In this document: positions 44,376-57,000 of the stretch, piece after piece
How positions within the stretch are numbered: the first letter of the stretch is position 1
Layout: every line of letters begins with the position of its first letter
NCBI GenBank assembly: GCA_947311845.1
Contig: CAMZMU010000111.1
Coordinates: 9,676,626 to 9,740,625 of the forward strand
From: Poa pratensis
Taxonomy: Eukaryota; Streptophyta; Magnoliopsida; Poales; Poaceae
Direction of reading: 5' to 3'
Length of the DNA stretch: 64,000 nt
Notes under the pieces: model-generated
Told to the model about the DNA's origin: nothing
Seen by the model: only the letters and a program-made list of their open reading frames with translations
The model's database searches: none
Made by a program: the position numbers and the translations under genes

Positions 44376-45939
44376 GCCTCAAAGTGGCTATGGAGTTAAA
44401 GAATTGGTAATTCGTGTTCCCTTCTTATGCATTGTCCTCCTATTCCTCTTCCCTTCTTATGCATTGGAATGATTTTGATTGTCATACCCTTGTATGCATA
44501 GGTCTTGCAAGCTTTAGAAACCTTCAAGGCTCAACATGGGAAGACCTTCACCTTGACCCATTGCTACAAGGTGCTCAAGGACCAGCAGAAATGGAAGGAC
44601 CTCTACGCCTCCTACAAAAATGGTGGGGAGCCAGTTGCAAGGGAGAGGACCCATCAAGAAGGAAGGGAGGCCAAGGGGGAAGAACAACTCGAAGGCCGAG
44701 GCGAAACACGATGCAACAACCCTTGCGTTGCAAGCGACATTGAACGGGTCCCTATCCCAAAAGGACAAGACATGCGATAAGAAGGAGGAGAGGAAAGAGA
44801 GGAACCGCCAAGAGAGAGAGGCCGCTGCCAAGCTCTACTTCGAATTGCAGAAGAATAAGCTCGATATCGAGAAGGAAAATGCCCGGACAAGAGCAAGGGA
44901 AGCCGAAGCAAGAGGCAAGGAGGCCGAGGCTAGGCTAAGGAGGCCGAGGCAAGGGCAAAGGAGGCCAATGTGAAGGGCAAGAACCTTGAGCTCGCCCTAC
45001 GCCAAGGGGAGGCCAGGATCATGGACATGGATCTCTCGGCCTTCACCCCTACGAAGAAGGCCTACTACCTCAAAAAGCAAAGGTACTACATGGACCGAGA
45101 GTGATCACATCTCGGTCGTTTTAGCAATGTTGTATGCCGCGTTGGACAATGGCCTAGATGGCCGAAAAAACATGGCCGAGGTGGCCGGAACTATGTTATT
45201 AATTTTGGATGTTGTATGCCGGCATGGCAATATTCTTTTGGTACTATGTGATGTGTTTGATTTAGTGTGTCAATCTATTTTAATTTGGTTGTCTAGATGA
45301 TTAAATGTGATCGAAATTGCAAAAATGATCAAAATGCTCCAAAACCCTTAAAACCCTGGACCGGGCAGACACAATTAATGCGTCGGCCCGTTGGGTGCAG
45401 TGGCCAGAAAGGGGCGCATATGGGCCGGACGCGCGTCCGTTTGCCGACCCAAAGGACAAAATACGGACCAAACGTGTATCCGTTTGTGTCGGCCCGTTGG
45501 AGTCATCCTAACCCCACACGCACTTACTCCGTCTGCATGCATCCTATACTTTAACCATGGTCGCTTGCAGGACACCAAACCAAGGTTCTATTGTACGTGC
45601 AAAGCTAGATGCTTGTGCATACTTGGAGCAACTGGCCATATTCTAAGTTGCACAGTACATCAAAGAGAGCATCGATCAAGAACTTTTTGGTCCATGGGAG
45701 AGTCTTGTCTTGATCAATCAGGCCATGGATTCTTTTTGCAAGATCATGCATGGCAGCATCCATCCACACAAGGTAGCTAATTAACCATCTCAACACCGAG
45801 CCCGTCCAGGAACTTCCACTGTTCAGATTATAAATATGTGATTACATACTTATGTTGAGCTGGATGCCTGGCTCATGCGTAAGGAAAATGTTTCAACAAT
45901 ATAGGCATCAATCACCAATGGCTCATCAATTAAATCCTA

Positions 45940-46098
45940 CTCCCTCCGGTTTTTAAATAATAAGATGTTTTATCTATTGCACATGTTATATACATGCATA
46001 TTAAAGTGAGTGAACATGCACACTAAAACATGTCTATATATATTTATATACATATGAATGTGGACAAATAAAAATCTTATATTAAAAAACAAAGAGAG
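45940..46098. mobile_element. Stowaway MITE (copy 2)
   Basis: Counterpart of 35868-36029, with the same CTCCCTCCGG ends and TA flanks (45938-45939, 46099-46100), differing by a few indels. Confidence 0.85.
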
Positions 46099-46492
46099 TA
46101 CCATACAACCCAAATAACCAATCACACATTCGAGACCAGATGGCGATTTTGCCTTAGACGTATATGGATGTGCAGCTTATGGTGCAAACCCAACGGAGAA
46201 TCTAGTCAACACTTTTTATCTGACGCATTCGAGACATGAGTTGCAGTAAGACGATGTACTTGAGATGCGAGTTGTAGTTAGATGACAGTTTAGGCACAAG
46301 TCACAATTAAGACGATGCGGTTGAGACACAAGTTCAGAGGCGCTCACATTTTGTAAATAAATAGGGGATTTTTTATGCACAGTGGAAGTTTAGAAACCGT
46401 TTACTTAATTTTTGTGCAGTAAACCTTTACTCCAGAGGAGCTCACATTTTGTAAATAAATAGGGGATTTTTTAAAACAAGGATAGAAGTTTG

Positions 46493-49400
46493 TGAAGGGG
46501 TCGTATGAGAAAACAAAAAAAATTCTAACACGATAACCTAAAAAGTCAGAATCTATTACTATGCAGACATAGAGTAAGGGAGAAGATCGATATACATACC
46601 TTGTAGACCGAAAAGCGGGGATTATGCTCCCGCACAAGCGTTGTCGATGAAACCGACGTAGCCGACCTCAAGGTCGTGTAGACAAACTCTTCCAGGAGAG
46701 GGCCCATTTAAGGTTGGGCTACCTTTAAAAATAAAATAAAAATATATTTATTAATTAATTACTCTAATTAATAATAAATACATATTACTTTATTTATTCT
46801 AGCTCCGAAACTTATTCCGTTGCCCTCCCAACTCCATCGGATATGTCCCGGAACGATTCTGGTGCTCTTCTCTCTATTTTCTCTTCTGCGTCCAATCTAA
46901 TATAAATGTCGCCTACCCTTAAGTGTGCCACCCTACGGTTTGGGATCACTCTAGACATGACCGAGACTGTCTCCGATCAATGACTAACAGCGGGATCTGG
47001 AAACCCATGATAGTCCATGTGCGTCCACGAATATCTTTATCGTCTGAACCTTAAACGTCAAGTCTTATACCTTTTGCCTGACGATACTTAGTTTGTCCGA
47101 GACTCGATCTACGATATCACGATGCCTAGCTCGATCTCGTTACCGATAATACTATCCTCGGCTTCCAGTTCTTCTTTCCCTTGCCGCCAGATTTCTTAAA
47201 ATCGACGGTCTTGTTGACCATCAACAGCGTGTGCTCCTTCTTGATCTCCACCTCAGCAGTCTTGAGCATCACGAACACTTCAGACAGGCTCTTAGCCATG
47301 CCCTGCATGTTGTAGTTCATGACGAAGCCTTTAAAGCTATGGGGCAACGATTGCAGCCCCTATCAATCGCCAGTTCGTCGGGAATCTTGCATTCCAGAGC
47401 ATTCAGACGTTGAACGTGGCCAGACATTTTGACCACGTGCTCGCTCACACTGATGTGCTCTTCCATCTTTGCCGAGAAGAACAGATCAGAAGCTTCGTAC
47501 CTCTCGGCCTTGGCTTGTGGTGCAAAAACAGCCTTGGGATCAGTGATTATCTCATAAGCACTCATCTTCTCAAAGCGCTTCTGCAGGCCAGCTTCCATGG
47601 CATAGAGCATGCCACTCTGGACAAAGGAGGAATCATCCGCCTTTGACGCATAGACTTTCTTTTCGTCCTCAGAGGCATCATCTGCGCTCAGAGGCATCAT
47701 CTGCGGGTTTGTCACATATGGCGGCCTCAAGGACGTAGGCCACCTTGTGGGGAGTGAGGAGGATCCTCAGGTTGCGGAACCAGGACATGAAGTTCGACCC
47801 ATTGGTCTTAAACTTTTCTTTCACAAGGAACAACCTAGATTAAACGTGGGGCGAGACATCTACAATGGAATTTTCAAAAACATAAGACTAAGTTCATAAT
47901 AAATATGGGTTCATGTTTTAATAAAATAAACTACACAAACTCCCACTCAAAACGAACATCCCTCGCATCGTTTTAGTGATTACACGATCCTAATCCAATA
48001 TTACCCCCGATCGCCACGGCTGATAGCATAATTTCAAAGGTAGACATCGACATGTCAATCACATCACCCTATGCGACTCATGCTTAACCTTTCGGTCACC
48101 GTGTTCCGAGGCCATGTCTGTACATGCTAGGCTCGCCAACTTGACCTTTAGCGTATTCGCGTGTGCAACGTGGCTTACACCCACTGTATGCGAACGACGA
48201 TATGTCTGACACCCGATCGTCACGGCTTGTCTCATAACGTAGAACTTTCTTGGTGGTGCACGCTAAAGGGAGAACACGAATATTGGAATTTTGGAGGGAT
48301 CATCTTATATTACTACCGCCGTGTAACTAATATATAAACATATATATATATACACAATATAAGATGCATACAATAACATCAAAATATAATGCGACATGAT
48401 ATGGTCCTCGCGCCGATGGTCTCCTTCGCGCCCACAGTTTATAAACAATTTACTAAACTTACCTCGACCATATCACATTGCCCCTGCAAAATAAAGTTCG
48501 ACGCTTTCTACTTTATCTTTTGCATATTTTACGTGGCTTAGGGGCTTTCGTAAATAGAACCGCTTCTTACCTACGAACCTACAACCACAACAATGATCAA
48601 ATAATTGTATGTTTTATATCCCTTGCGGGCCCTCCATTGAAAATGCAAATCCAACTATTGCGAGAGAGACAGACACCCGCCAGCCACATATATGGAACAA
48701 GCCATATGTTAGTTGTGGAACCAGCCTCGCGTAAGCGTACGCTTAAAGTCAATCCGGGCCGCTTCATCAACACAATGCCGCCGGCAAATACAAGTACACG
48801 CTGAGGGTAACAATTAAAAGAACAATGCCCCCATGTAAACATGGGTTCTAAAACCGTACAGCTATATCTACGCATAGATCGGCTCTGAAACCACTGAAGG
48901 GGATCGTATGCAGAAAACAAAAAAAATCCTAATAACGATAACCTAAAAAGCCAGAATCTATTACTATGCAGATATAGAGTAACGGAGAAGATCGATGTAC
49001 ATACCCTTGTAGGCCGAAAAGCGGGGATTATGCTCCCGCATAAGCGTTGTCGATGAAGCCGACATAGCCGACCTCAAGGTCGTGTAGATGAACTCCTTCA
49101 AGTGCCGCAAGAGCAGCACCTCGTAGCTCTACACACGTACGGTGTAGACGACGACCTCCGGGCTCCGATCCAGCAAAGCAGCGGAAGCAGAAGACTTGGA
49201 CCGAAAAAGACCAGCAGCACGGCGGTGTGCGTATGATGGATAAAACCTCAACCTAAGTGCAACTCCAATTGCGGAGTCACGTCCGAAGGTGAGAGAGAGA
49301 GAGGAATTTTTGGGTGGTTTTCCAAGGCATGTAGGCAGAGAGGGCTGCCACCCTTGGTGGCTTAGCCATGTGGGACTATTCCCACATGGCCAGCCGCACC

Positions 49401-50511
49401 AAGGGGTGCGCCGGCCCTAGGTGGGCCCCATTCGACCCACCTAGGCCGGTCGGCCTCCCTCTCCCCTTTGGGGTGCGCCTCCCCCCCCCTCTTGGGCTCT
49501 CTTCCGGGAGATGGCCCATTTAAGGTTGGGCCGCCTTTAAAAATAAAATAAAAATATATTTATTAATTAATTACTCTAATTAATAATAAATACATATTAC
49601 TTTATTTATTCTAGCTCCGAAACTTATTCCATTGCCCTCCCAACTCCATCGGATATGTCCCGGAACGATTCCGGTGCTCTTCTCTCTATTTTCTCTTCTA
49701 CGTCCAATCTAATATAAACGTCGCCTACCCTTAAGTGTTCCACCTTACGGTTCGGGATCACTCCAGACATGACCGAGAACTGTGTCGATCAATGATTAAC
49801 AGCGGGATCTGGAAACCCATGATAGGTCATGTGCGTCCACGAATATCTTTGTCGTCTGAACCTTAAACGTCAAGTCTTATACCTTTTGCCTGGCGATATT
49901 TAGTTTGTCCGAGACTCGATCTCCGGTATCACGATACCTAGCTCGATCTCGTTATCGACAATACTATCTTTACTCGTCTGTGATATTACTTCCCCGTGAC
50001 CTAGTCACATGCTTGCAAGCTCATTGATGCAATCTCACCGAGTGGGCCAGAGTATCTATCCTGCTATGTGGATTGGCAAATCCCGCTCTTGATCATACGC
50101 CCAACCTATTCATTCGGTACCTGAGAGGGACACCTTTGTTGTCACCCTGTTTAAGGTGTGACGTTTGATGCAATCAAAGTACCTTTCAGAGATTGTGATT
50201 AAATATGATCTCACGGTCGAAGGTTTAAGTACTACGTTCTCTATATATTGGGTGTGCGTCCACCACATCATTCACCTATGATATGACTCCATTATCAATT
50301 GACATCCATGTCCATGATCAGGAAACCTTGATCATCCGTTGATCTCAATGGACTAGTAAAGAGCCTAGTAGGGACCTGGTTGTTTACATACCACGCGTGT
50401 ATTAATGTTTCGCTAAATACAGTTATAGAATGGTATAAAACGTATTATGAACAATCGAGGTATGACAAATAAAATATCTTTATTAATTGCCTCTAGGGCA
50501 TATCTCCTTCA
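46493..50511 (-). mobile_element. Internally deleted copia retrotransposon (copy 2)
   Basis: Same structure and same GTTTG duplication (46488-46492, 50512-50516) as the element at 36425-40428. The 5' LTR is 50511-48895 and the truncated 3' LTR is 47156-46493. Identical insertion site and identical deletion joints show that it is the same insertion event, present twice. Confidence 0.85.
47157..47859 (-). pseudogene. Copia gag remnant (copy 2)
   Basis: This version has a longer open stretch than copy 1: 47730-47317 reads on through FSAKMEEHISVSEHVVKM and LNALECKIPDELAIDRGC, and 47347-47126 gives GFVMNYNMQGMAKSLSEV and KTAEVEIKKEHTLLMVNKT. It starts at the ATG 47859 and stops at the join with the 3' LTR. 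The capsid-like region is largely present; the zinc knuckle and pol are absent. Confidence 0.7.
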
Positions 50512-50529
50512 GTTTGCCCATATCATTAT

Positions 50530-51010
50530 TTAAGCAAGAGTTTTAGAACTATTACAAACCCACACATGATGAACTGATAAAAAGACCCTCGCGACATGAT
50601 AGAATACTATAAATACTTTGTCCGGGCGATGCTCCAATTCTAAGATTAGTTTTTTATGCGCATAAAGATTGTCGTCGGCATAGCATACGACATACATTTT
50701 TACAAAAAACTCATGTTTCTTTCGTTCCAAAGTTCCCAACAAACAAGCATGATGAGATAGGTGGTCGACTTTCTACGCATCACGAGAAGGTTGTTGATCG
50801 AAACCCACAAATCTTTGATGGAGGTGAAAATGGTTCAAGAGTTGAACTTCCATTTGTTGAGCCCTAACCAATCGCGCACCATGACCCAAACGCGAATGGA
50901 GAAGCGGCAGCCGAAAAGGATGTGTGTTGTCGTTTCTGGCTCACACTTGTAAAGCTGGCAAAGTCCGACTAGCCCTACGAAGCAGACCATTCGTACGTTG
51001 TCCAAACCAT
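50530..51010 (-). pseudogene. LINE ORF2 C-terminal fragment (copy 2)
   Basis: Counterpart of 40447-40925, with the same zf-RVT block and W-E-x-W-x-E-R-N motif on the minus strand and small indel differences. Confidence 0.65.
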
Positions 51011-51014
51011 GTTC

Positions 51015-51345
51015 TGAATAAACATATTGTTTTGAGAACGAGGACTATCTCCAGGGTGAAAACCCATGATCTTCGATCGGGCGATGACGATGTTTGTTCA
51101 CTTTTCCTTCTTGAAGGCATCGCTTTTGAAGAACTTGAACATCAGATGTTGTCTTGGTGGTGGTTGTGCTGCTGCTGTAAGGACTGTAACTCTGTAGTGG
51201 ACTATTCTTTTTGTTTCTTCTTCTTATTGTTTTCGGCTGTGTGCATCCGTAATACCCTAAGTTATTACGTTGTTGCAGAGGCTGGGTATAATTGGTATCT
51301 CCGCGATATTAATATATACTCTTTATCTAAAAAATGTTCTGAATA
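51015..51345 (+). mobile_element. LINE 3'-UTR fragment (copy 2)
   Basis: Counterpart of 40930-41250. It contains ACGTTGTTGCAGAGGCTGGG and then ATTAATATATACTC, slightly closer to the family 3' end than copy 1. Confidence 0.5.
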
Positions 51346-52506
51346 ATAAGCCATGCGTAAAAAAATGTATTTTGGGGACGCCCAATTGTTACAATGGCCG
51401 GTCTCGTAATGAGGGAAGCACTCTGTCGAATTGGGCAGTACGAATGTCGAATTCACCGAGTAGCTCACGAATATGTCTTTTAAATTATTAGTATAGTCTC
51501 TAATTTGCATGATATCTTTTGACCTTTTGTAATTTCTCCGCCGGTGAAAAATTAAAATGCAACAGGTGGAGCTAAAGAACACGACTTCGAAGAATTCTGA
51601 TGTAACTTCTAGTCCACAGGAAATGTTTTTAGGGAATAGTTCATAGGAAGTTTTTGTTGTTGATGTGCCTTTGATTTCTTCGATCTAGTGCAATTTATTT
51701 GAGTAATGAATAAAGTTTGTGGAGTTATTATATATACACTCAACAACGTAGTTTAGTAACTGATAGGATCATACGACGAGTTACTATTATTTTTATAATA
51801 TTAGAGTAAATCCAACTGCTAGAGGGGCGACTGAGATTTAGTTAATTCCGAGACTAGAATTAGCAAACCCGTTTTTATAAATCCTTATGTTCCTATTTCA
51901 TTATACAATCAATAAGGGACTAGACCCTACGCATTTGCCTGCAGTAGTGCAGAACTGCAGATACGAAGCTCATGATCCATTTCATTTCATTTCCCTAAGT
52001 TGGATAATAGTTACGTCATGTGATGATACGTTCAATTCATATGCTGGAGTGCATCATGATAATGAATTATCGTTTGACGACCGACGGCTCCTTTTTGACT
52101 ATGTTTATGTTGACCTTCCATGCATTTCGTTTTCGCTATCCGAAGTTAGTTATGCTCGTGGGTCAGATAAAGCCAACAGCGGACGGCCATGTAAAGTTTG
52201 ACTTCCATTAAGCAAGTATAGCTCTTTTCGCCGGCCGGCTCATCTTTTTTTTGTCCACGCGTCAATACGGGAGCCGCGATCGATGGGCTTGGGGAGAATT
52301 GAGAGTTTCTTTTGTCTCAAAAAATAATGATTAGGTGTCCGTAAAAAATATTAGGTGAGGTTTTTTGGTTTGCATGCCGTCTCAAAAAATTATAACTGGA
52401 ACCATTACGTAAGACGCTAATACTGCTATGCATGCAAAGGATATGATATTGAATACCTTGCCTTCGGCCGTTGGCCGGAGTCGGTAATGGCGACGCCTTG
52501 TACGCC

Positions 52507-53070
52507 ATTTCCTTTTTGAAGGCATCGTCAAGGTGAAGCTCCCATCTCTTTCTGCCACTTTCGGGCCAAACCCTGCAACCATTGATCGGATGATGGCAGC
52601 GTTTCCGCATCACTCCCCTCATTGGGGCATCATTCTTGGAGCTGTACTTTGGTTGGAGGGACCAGTGGTGTGTATTGGTGGCGGGTGCTTGGTTCCGTGT
52701 GGTGGCTTGCGCGGCAATGACAATGGCGATGAGCGATGGTGTGGTTGCGGCAAGGCTATGTAGTCGGCCTCTTTTCCTAGCGTGCCCGACTCGTCTTCAT
52801 CTTTGGAGTTCCTCTGCTGCGAAATCGGAGCTGCTAACCAGCATGTCGAGCGCAACAATGACATGTGGGGCGGTCCGACCTTGATGACTTTTGTTGGCGC
52901 GGGTCCTGCCCATCTACTCTTCGGAGTTCGTTTTCAGAATTCAACCTTACAGACTCCTACACGAAGGTTATCTATTTGGCATAGTCTGGTGTGGGTTTCA
53001 TGAGGCCACTACGATGAGGTCTTCTTCGGTGGTCACTTCTTCAAGGAAGTCGGAGTCGCTCGCTGAGGAG
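52507..53070 (+). mobile_element. Retroposon 3' part, interrupted by the gypsy element (left piece)
   Basis: Counterpart of 42409-42968. It ends at the target duplication CTGAGGAG (53063-53070) and resumes at 63147 on the other side of the gypsy element. Confidence 0.6.
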
Positions 53071-53599
53071 TGATGGGGGGATGCCCAACCAGGTAGGCCC
53101 AGGACCACGAGTCGGACTACAAGACCGGGTGGCCCAAAGCCCACTCGGAGGTCATCTTCCAAGGTACCGGGACTCCGAAGAACCCGGCAGGCCGGCTCGG
53201 GAAGGCGGCAAGCTGATCTCCCCAATCAGATAACGATCTGCGTATCCCGAAGGGTGCGCTCCACGAAGCCGCACTTATAGCTAGTTAGCGCCGCCTAGGT
53301 CACCTGTAAATCCCTGTAAACCCTAGTCAGTTCCCTATATAAATCCGACTAGGCGCAACCCTAGAGGACAGATTCATCTCATTCCATAGCCTCCAGAGCA
53401 ACCTTACGCTCTGGTGCGCACGCCATTGTACACCCCATCAGATCCAAATACATATAGCAGGAGTAGGTCTTTACCTCGGAGAGAGAGGCCGAACCTAGGT
53501 AAACATCGTGCGTGCTACCTCTCAGTGGATCCTAAGTCGCCTGGCTCACACCTCGACTTAAGCCACCTCCATGGCATCTGCCGTGACTAACCCACGACA
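53071..53599 (+). repeat. Gypsy 5' LTR
   Basis: Starts TGATGGGGGGATGCCC and ends CCCACGACA. CCCTATATAAATCC near 53334 is a likely TATA box for the element's transcript. It differs from the 3' LTR by a few per cent by eye, so the insertion is not very recent. Confidence 0.9.
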
Positions 53600-54036
53600 A
53601 TTGGCGCCCACCGTGGGGCCAGCGATCGCTGGAATATACTTAGGAGAGTCCACCACCCGGCACCGGCGTCACATTCAGCCCTACTGCCATGCGTGGCCGC
53701 AACATCGTCAGCGGCACCTACTTCGAGCACGACGGCATCGGCTATGTCGCCGACCCGCACACTTGGGGCGCACCCTCATACGCCCCAATCTCCCACGCGA
53801 TGGTGATCCTTTTCGGGACTGCCGTCACTACCTACGTCGACTTCTGCGGCGCCGAGGAGGAAGGCATCGCCTACGACTGTAGCAATGACGATGCCATCCC
53901 TTGGCCCGAGACGGCCGACGAAGCTCCATCAACGCCGCACTCGTCGACCACGTCGTGAGCCCAGCAAAAACCGTCCAGATCTCGGACGACGACGACGACG
54001 CCGGGTCGATCTTGCCTGTCCTCGACTACGAGTTGG

Positions 54037-57000
54037 AAGGCTCGACCGATCATCACGCCCTATGGTGCGTTTTGTTACGTCTCCATGCCCTTCGGCTTGA
54101 AGAACGCCGGGGCGACTTACCAGCGGTGCATCCAGAACTGCTTACACGAGCAGATCGGCCGCAACGTCCACGCCTATGTGGACGACATCGTGGTCAAGTC
54201 CACACTGAAAACGGACCTGATCACCGACTTGGCGGAGACATTCAACAACCTCCGCAAGTACAGGATCAAACTTAACCCGGAAAAGTGCGTTTTCGGCGTA
54301 CCCGCGGGCAAGCTCCTGGGCTTCATCGTCTTCGAGCCAGGCATCGAGGCGAACCCAGAGAAGATCAAGGCGATCAAAGCTCTGAAGAAGCCGGAGAAAC
54401 TCAGAGACGTGCAGCGGCTCATAGGCTGTGTCGCTGCCCTGAGTCACTTCATCTCGCGGCTTGGAGAAAAGGCAATGCCCCTGTACCGACTCCTCAAGAA
54501 GTCGGACACGTTCACCTGGGACAACGCGGCAGACGCCGCCTTGGCGGCTCTCAAGAAGACGCTGGCCGAGGCACCCATCCTTGCATCCCCTCTGGAGAAA
54601 GAACCGATGCTCCTCTACATCGCCTCGACCAATCGAGTCGTTAGCGCGGTGGTCATCGTCGAGCGCAAGGAGGACGGCAAGGAACAGCTGGTCCAGAGAC
54701 CAGTCTACTACGTCAGCGAATGGCTGACCGAGTCGAAGCAGAGAAACCCCCATTGCCAAAAACTTGTATATGGTGTATTTTTTGCTTCAAGAAAGTTGAG
54801 ACACTACTTCATGGGCCACCCGATCACGGTGGTCAGTTCTTCTCCTCTGGCGGACATCATCCGCAACAGAGAGGCAACTGGGAGAGTCGCCAAGTGGGCC
54901 ACCGAATTGCAGCCTTTTGGTCTCAATTACGCCGCACGCACTGCGATCAAGTCGCAGGCACTTCCGGACTTCATCGTCGACTGCATGGAGACATAGCTGC
55001 CGGCTCTGACCTACGAGGCCGGCCGGTGGACCCTATTCTTCGACGGGTCCAAGATGTACGAGGGCTCGGGGCTGGTGTAGTCCTTATCTCCCCTCAAGGC
55101 GACAAGATGTGCTATGTGTTGCAGATCCACTTCACCTGCACCAACAACGTCGCCGAGTACGAAGCTCTTCTCCACGGCCTACGCGTGGCTAAGGAGATGG
55201 GAGTCAGCCGCATCAAGTGCTACGGCGACTCCGACCTCGTCGTTCAGCAAACGATGGGGACGTGGGATGCAAACGACCCCAACATGGCGGCCTACAGGCG
55301 GCTTGTTGATCAAGTCGGCGGCCACTTTGCCGGCATGGAGCTGGAACATGTGGATAGAAGAAAAAAGAAGCAGCCGACAAACTCTCTCGTTTCGGCTCCA
55401 AGCGGGACCGAGTCCCACCAGGCGTCTTCCTCGACCACCTCCACAACCCATCCGTCAAGCCGCCGGCTGAAGTCGACGTCGCCAACCCGCCATCACCAGA
55501 TACGACTCTGGTGGCGGCCGTCTCCAACAGCAACGACTGGAGGGAGCCCTACATCCACAAGTAGAAAAAAGGCTACTAGTGGCACACCAAAATCGCTTAT
55601 CAGTGGCGCACGGTGGTGGTGCGCCACTAAACCTGCGCCACTGGTAATTGTTACCTGTGGCCCACGGGCCGTGCGCCACAGGTAACCCAACTATCAGTGG
55701 CGCACACGCCTATATGCGCGCCACTAGTATGTTCAATACCAGTGGCGCACGGTCCAACTTGTGCGCCACTAGTATAAATTTCCGAGTTACCAAAAAATGT
55801 TACCAGTGGCGCGCCGCTAATTAGGTGCGCCACTAGTATCAACTTATAAATTAAAAAAAATCCAAAAATCATTAAATTCATTTACACATTTACAAAAATG
55901 CCCCCACCACCAACCCTAGCCCTGCGCCGCCGCCATGGCCGACTCCGGCGTATCCTCGATGCTCTCCGCCGCGGGAGAGAGGGCGGCGCCCCTCGCCGTG
56001 CTCCGTAGGCACTCCGGCGACTCCGTCGAGACGCGGGCGCGGGCGTGGGCCCGGCTGGCGCGTTGCCGTCCAGGCGCGGGCGCGGCCGGCGCGTCGCCGC
56101 CGGTGGTCGTCGTTGACGTCGAGGAAGAAGACGAGTCGGCTGGAGATGGTGGTGGCGCGGATGGGGAAAGAGGAGGGAGGCAGATGGAGATGGTGGCGGC
56201 GCCGTCCAGGCGCAAGCACGGGCGCGTCGCCGTCCAGACGCTGGCGGGGCTCCTCCTCCACGATCTTGGGATGCGTGCGGAGAGAGAGAGGATAAGGAGA
56301 GATGCGTGGGTGTGTGGTGTGTGTTGTGAGGTAGGAGAGATGCGTGCGTGTGTGGTGTGTGCTGTCAGGTAGGAGAGAGAATGTAGATCTGAGAGATAGG
56401 AGAGAGAATGTAGATCTGATGCGGGGCGACTTTCAGTTGTCTGCCCAGGTTACCTGTGGCGCACCAGCTCACCGTGCGCCACAGGTAAAAAATTTACCTG
56501 TGGCGCACCGTGCAGTGGTGCGCCACAGGTATTCTCTGTCCACTTTGCGAAATATCTGCCCCGAAATACCTGTGGCGCGCGGGGCAGTGGTGCGCCACAG
56601 GTATTCTCTCTCCTCATTTTTTACCAGTGGCGCACTAGCTTTCCCATGCGCCACTGATATTCTCTCTCCTCCCCCTGGAAATTTTCAAGTTTTGGTGAAA
56701 CTTACCAGTGGCGCACGAAATTTCCTGTGCGCCACAGGTAAAAAATTACCTGTGACGCACCAAAATTTCGTGCGCCACTGGTAAGTTTCACCAGATCCCC
56801 AAAACGAGGAGAGAGAATATCAGTGGCGGTGCACGGGCAAGCTAGTGCGCCACTGATAGCATTTCACCTATAAGCTTTTTCATACTAGTGATCGAGTAGC
56901 TGGCAACCAAGAAATTGCCAGCCGATGAAGTCCAGGCACGACAAAGGGTGCGTCGTGCCTCGGCTTACGCCATCATCAACAACGAGCTCTACAAACGCAG

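Larger units (their letters stand above)
44376..54468 (+). repeat. 10-kb direct duplication, copy 2
   Basis: Direct repeat of 34298-44362. It carries the same Harbinger 3' part (44376-45508), Stowaway element, copia element, LINE pieces and gypsy 5' end. Near its left end the ORF1 exon 2 is damaged by small deletions (near 44637, 44655 and 44934) that copy 1 lacks. Near its right end its gypsy frame is intact where copy 1 is broken. Confidence 0.95.

Noticed and set aside
34298..54468. A biological tandem duplication as the source of extra transposon copies
   Set aside because: Not excluded, but the N gap exactly at the joint and the errors clustered at both gap-facing ends make contig overlap the simpler reading.
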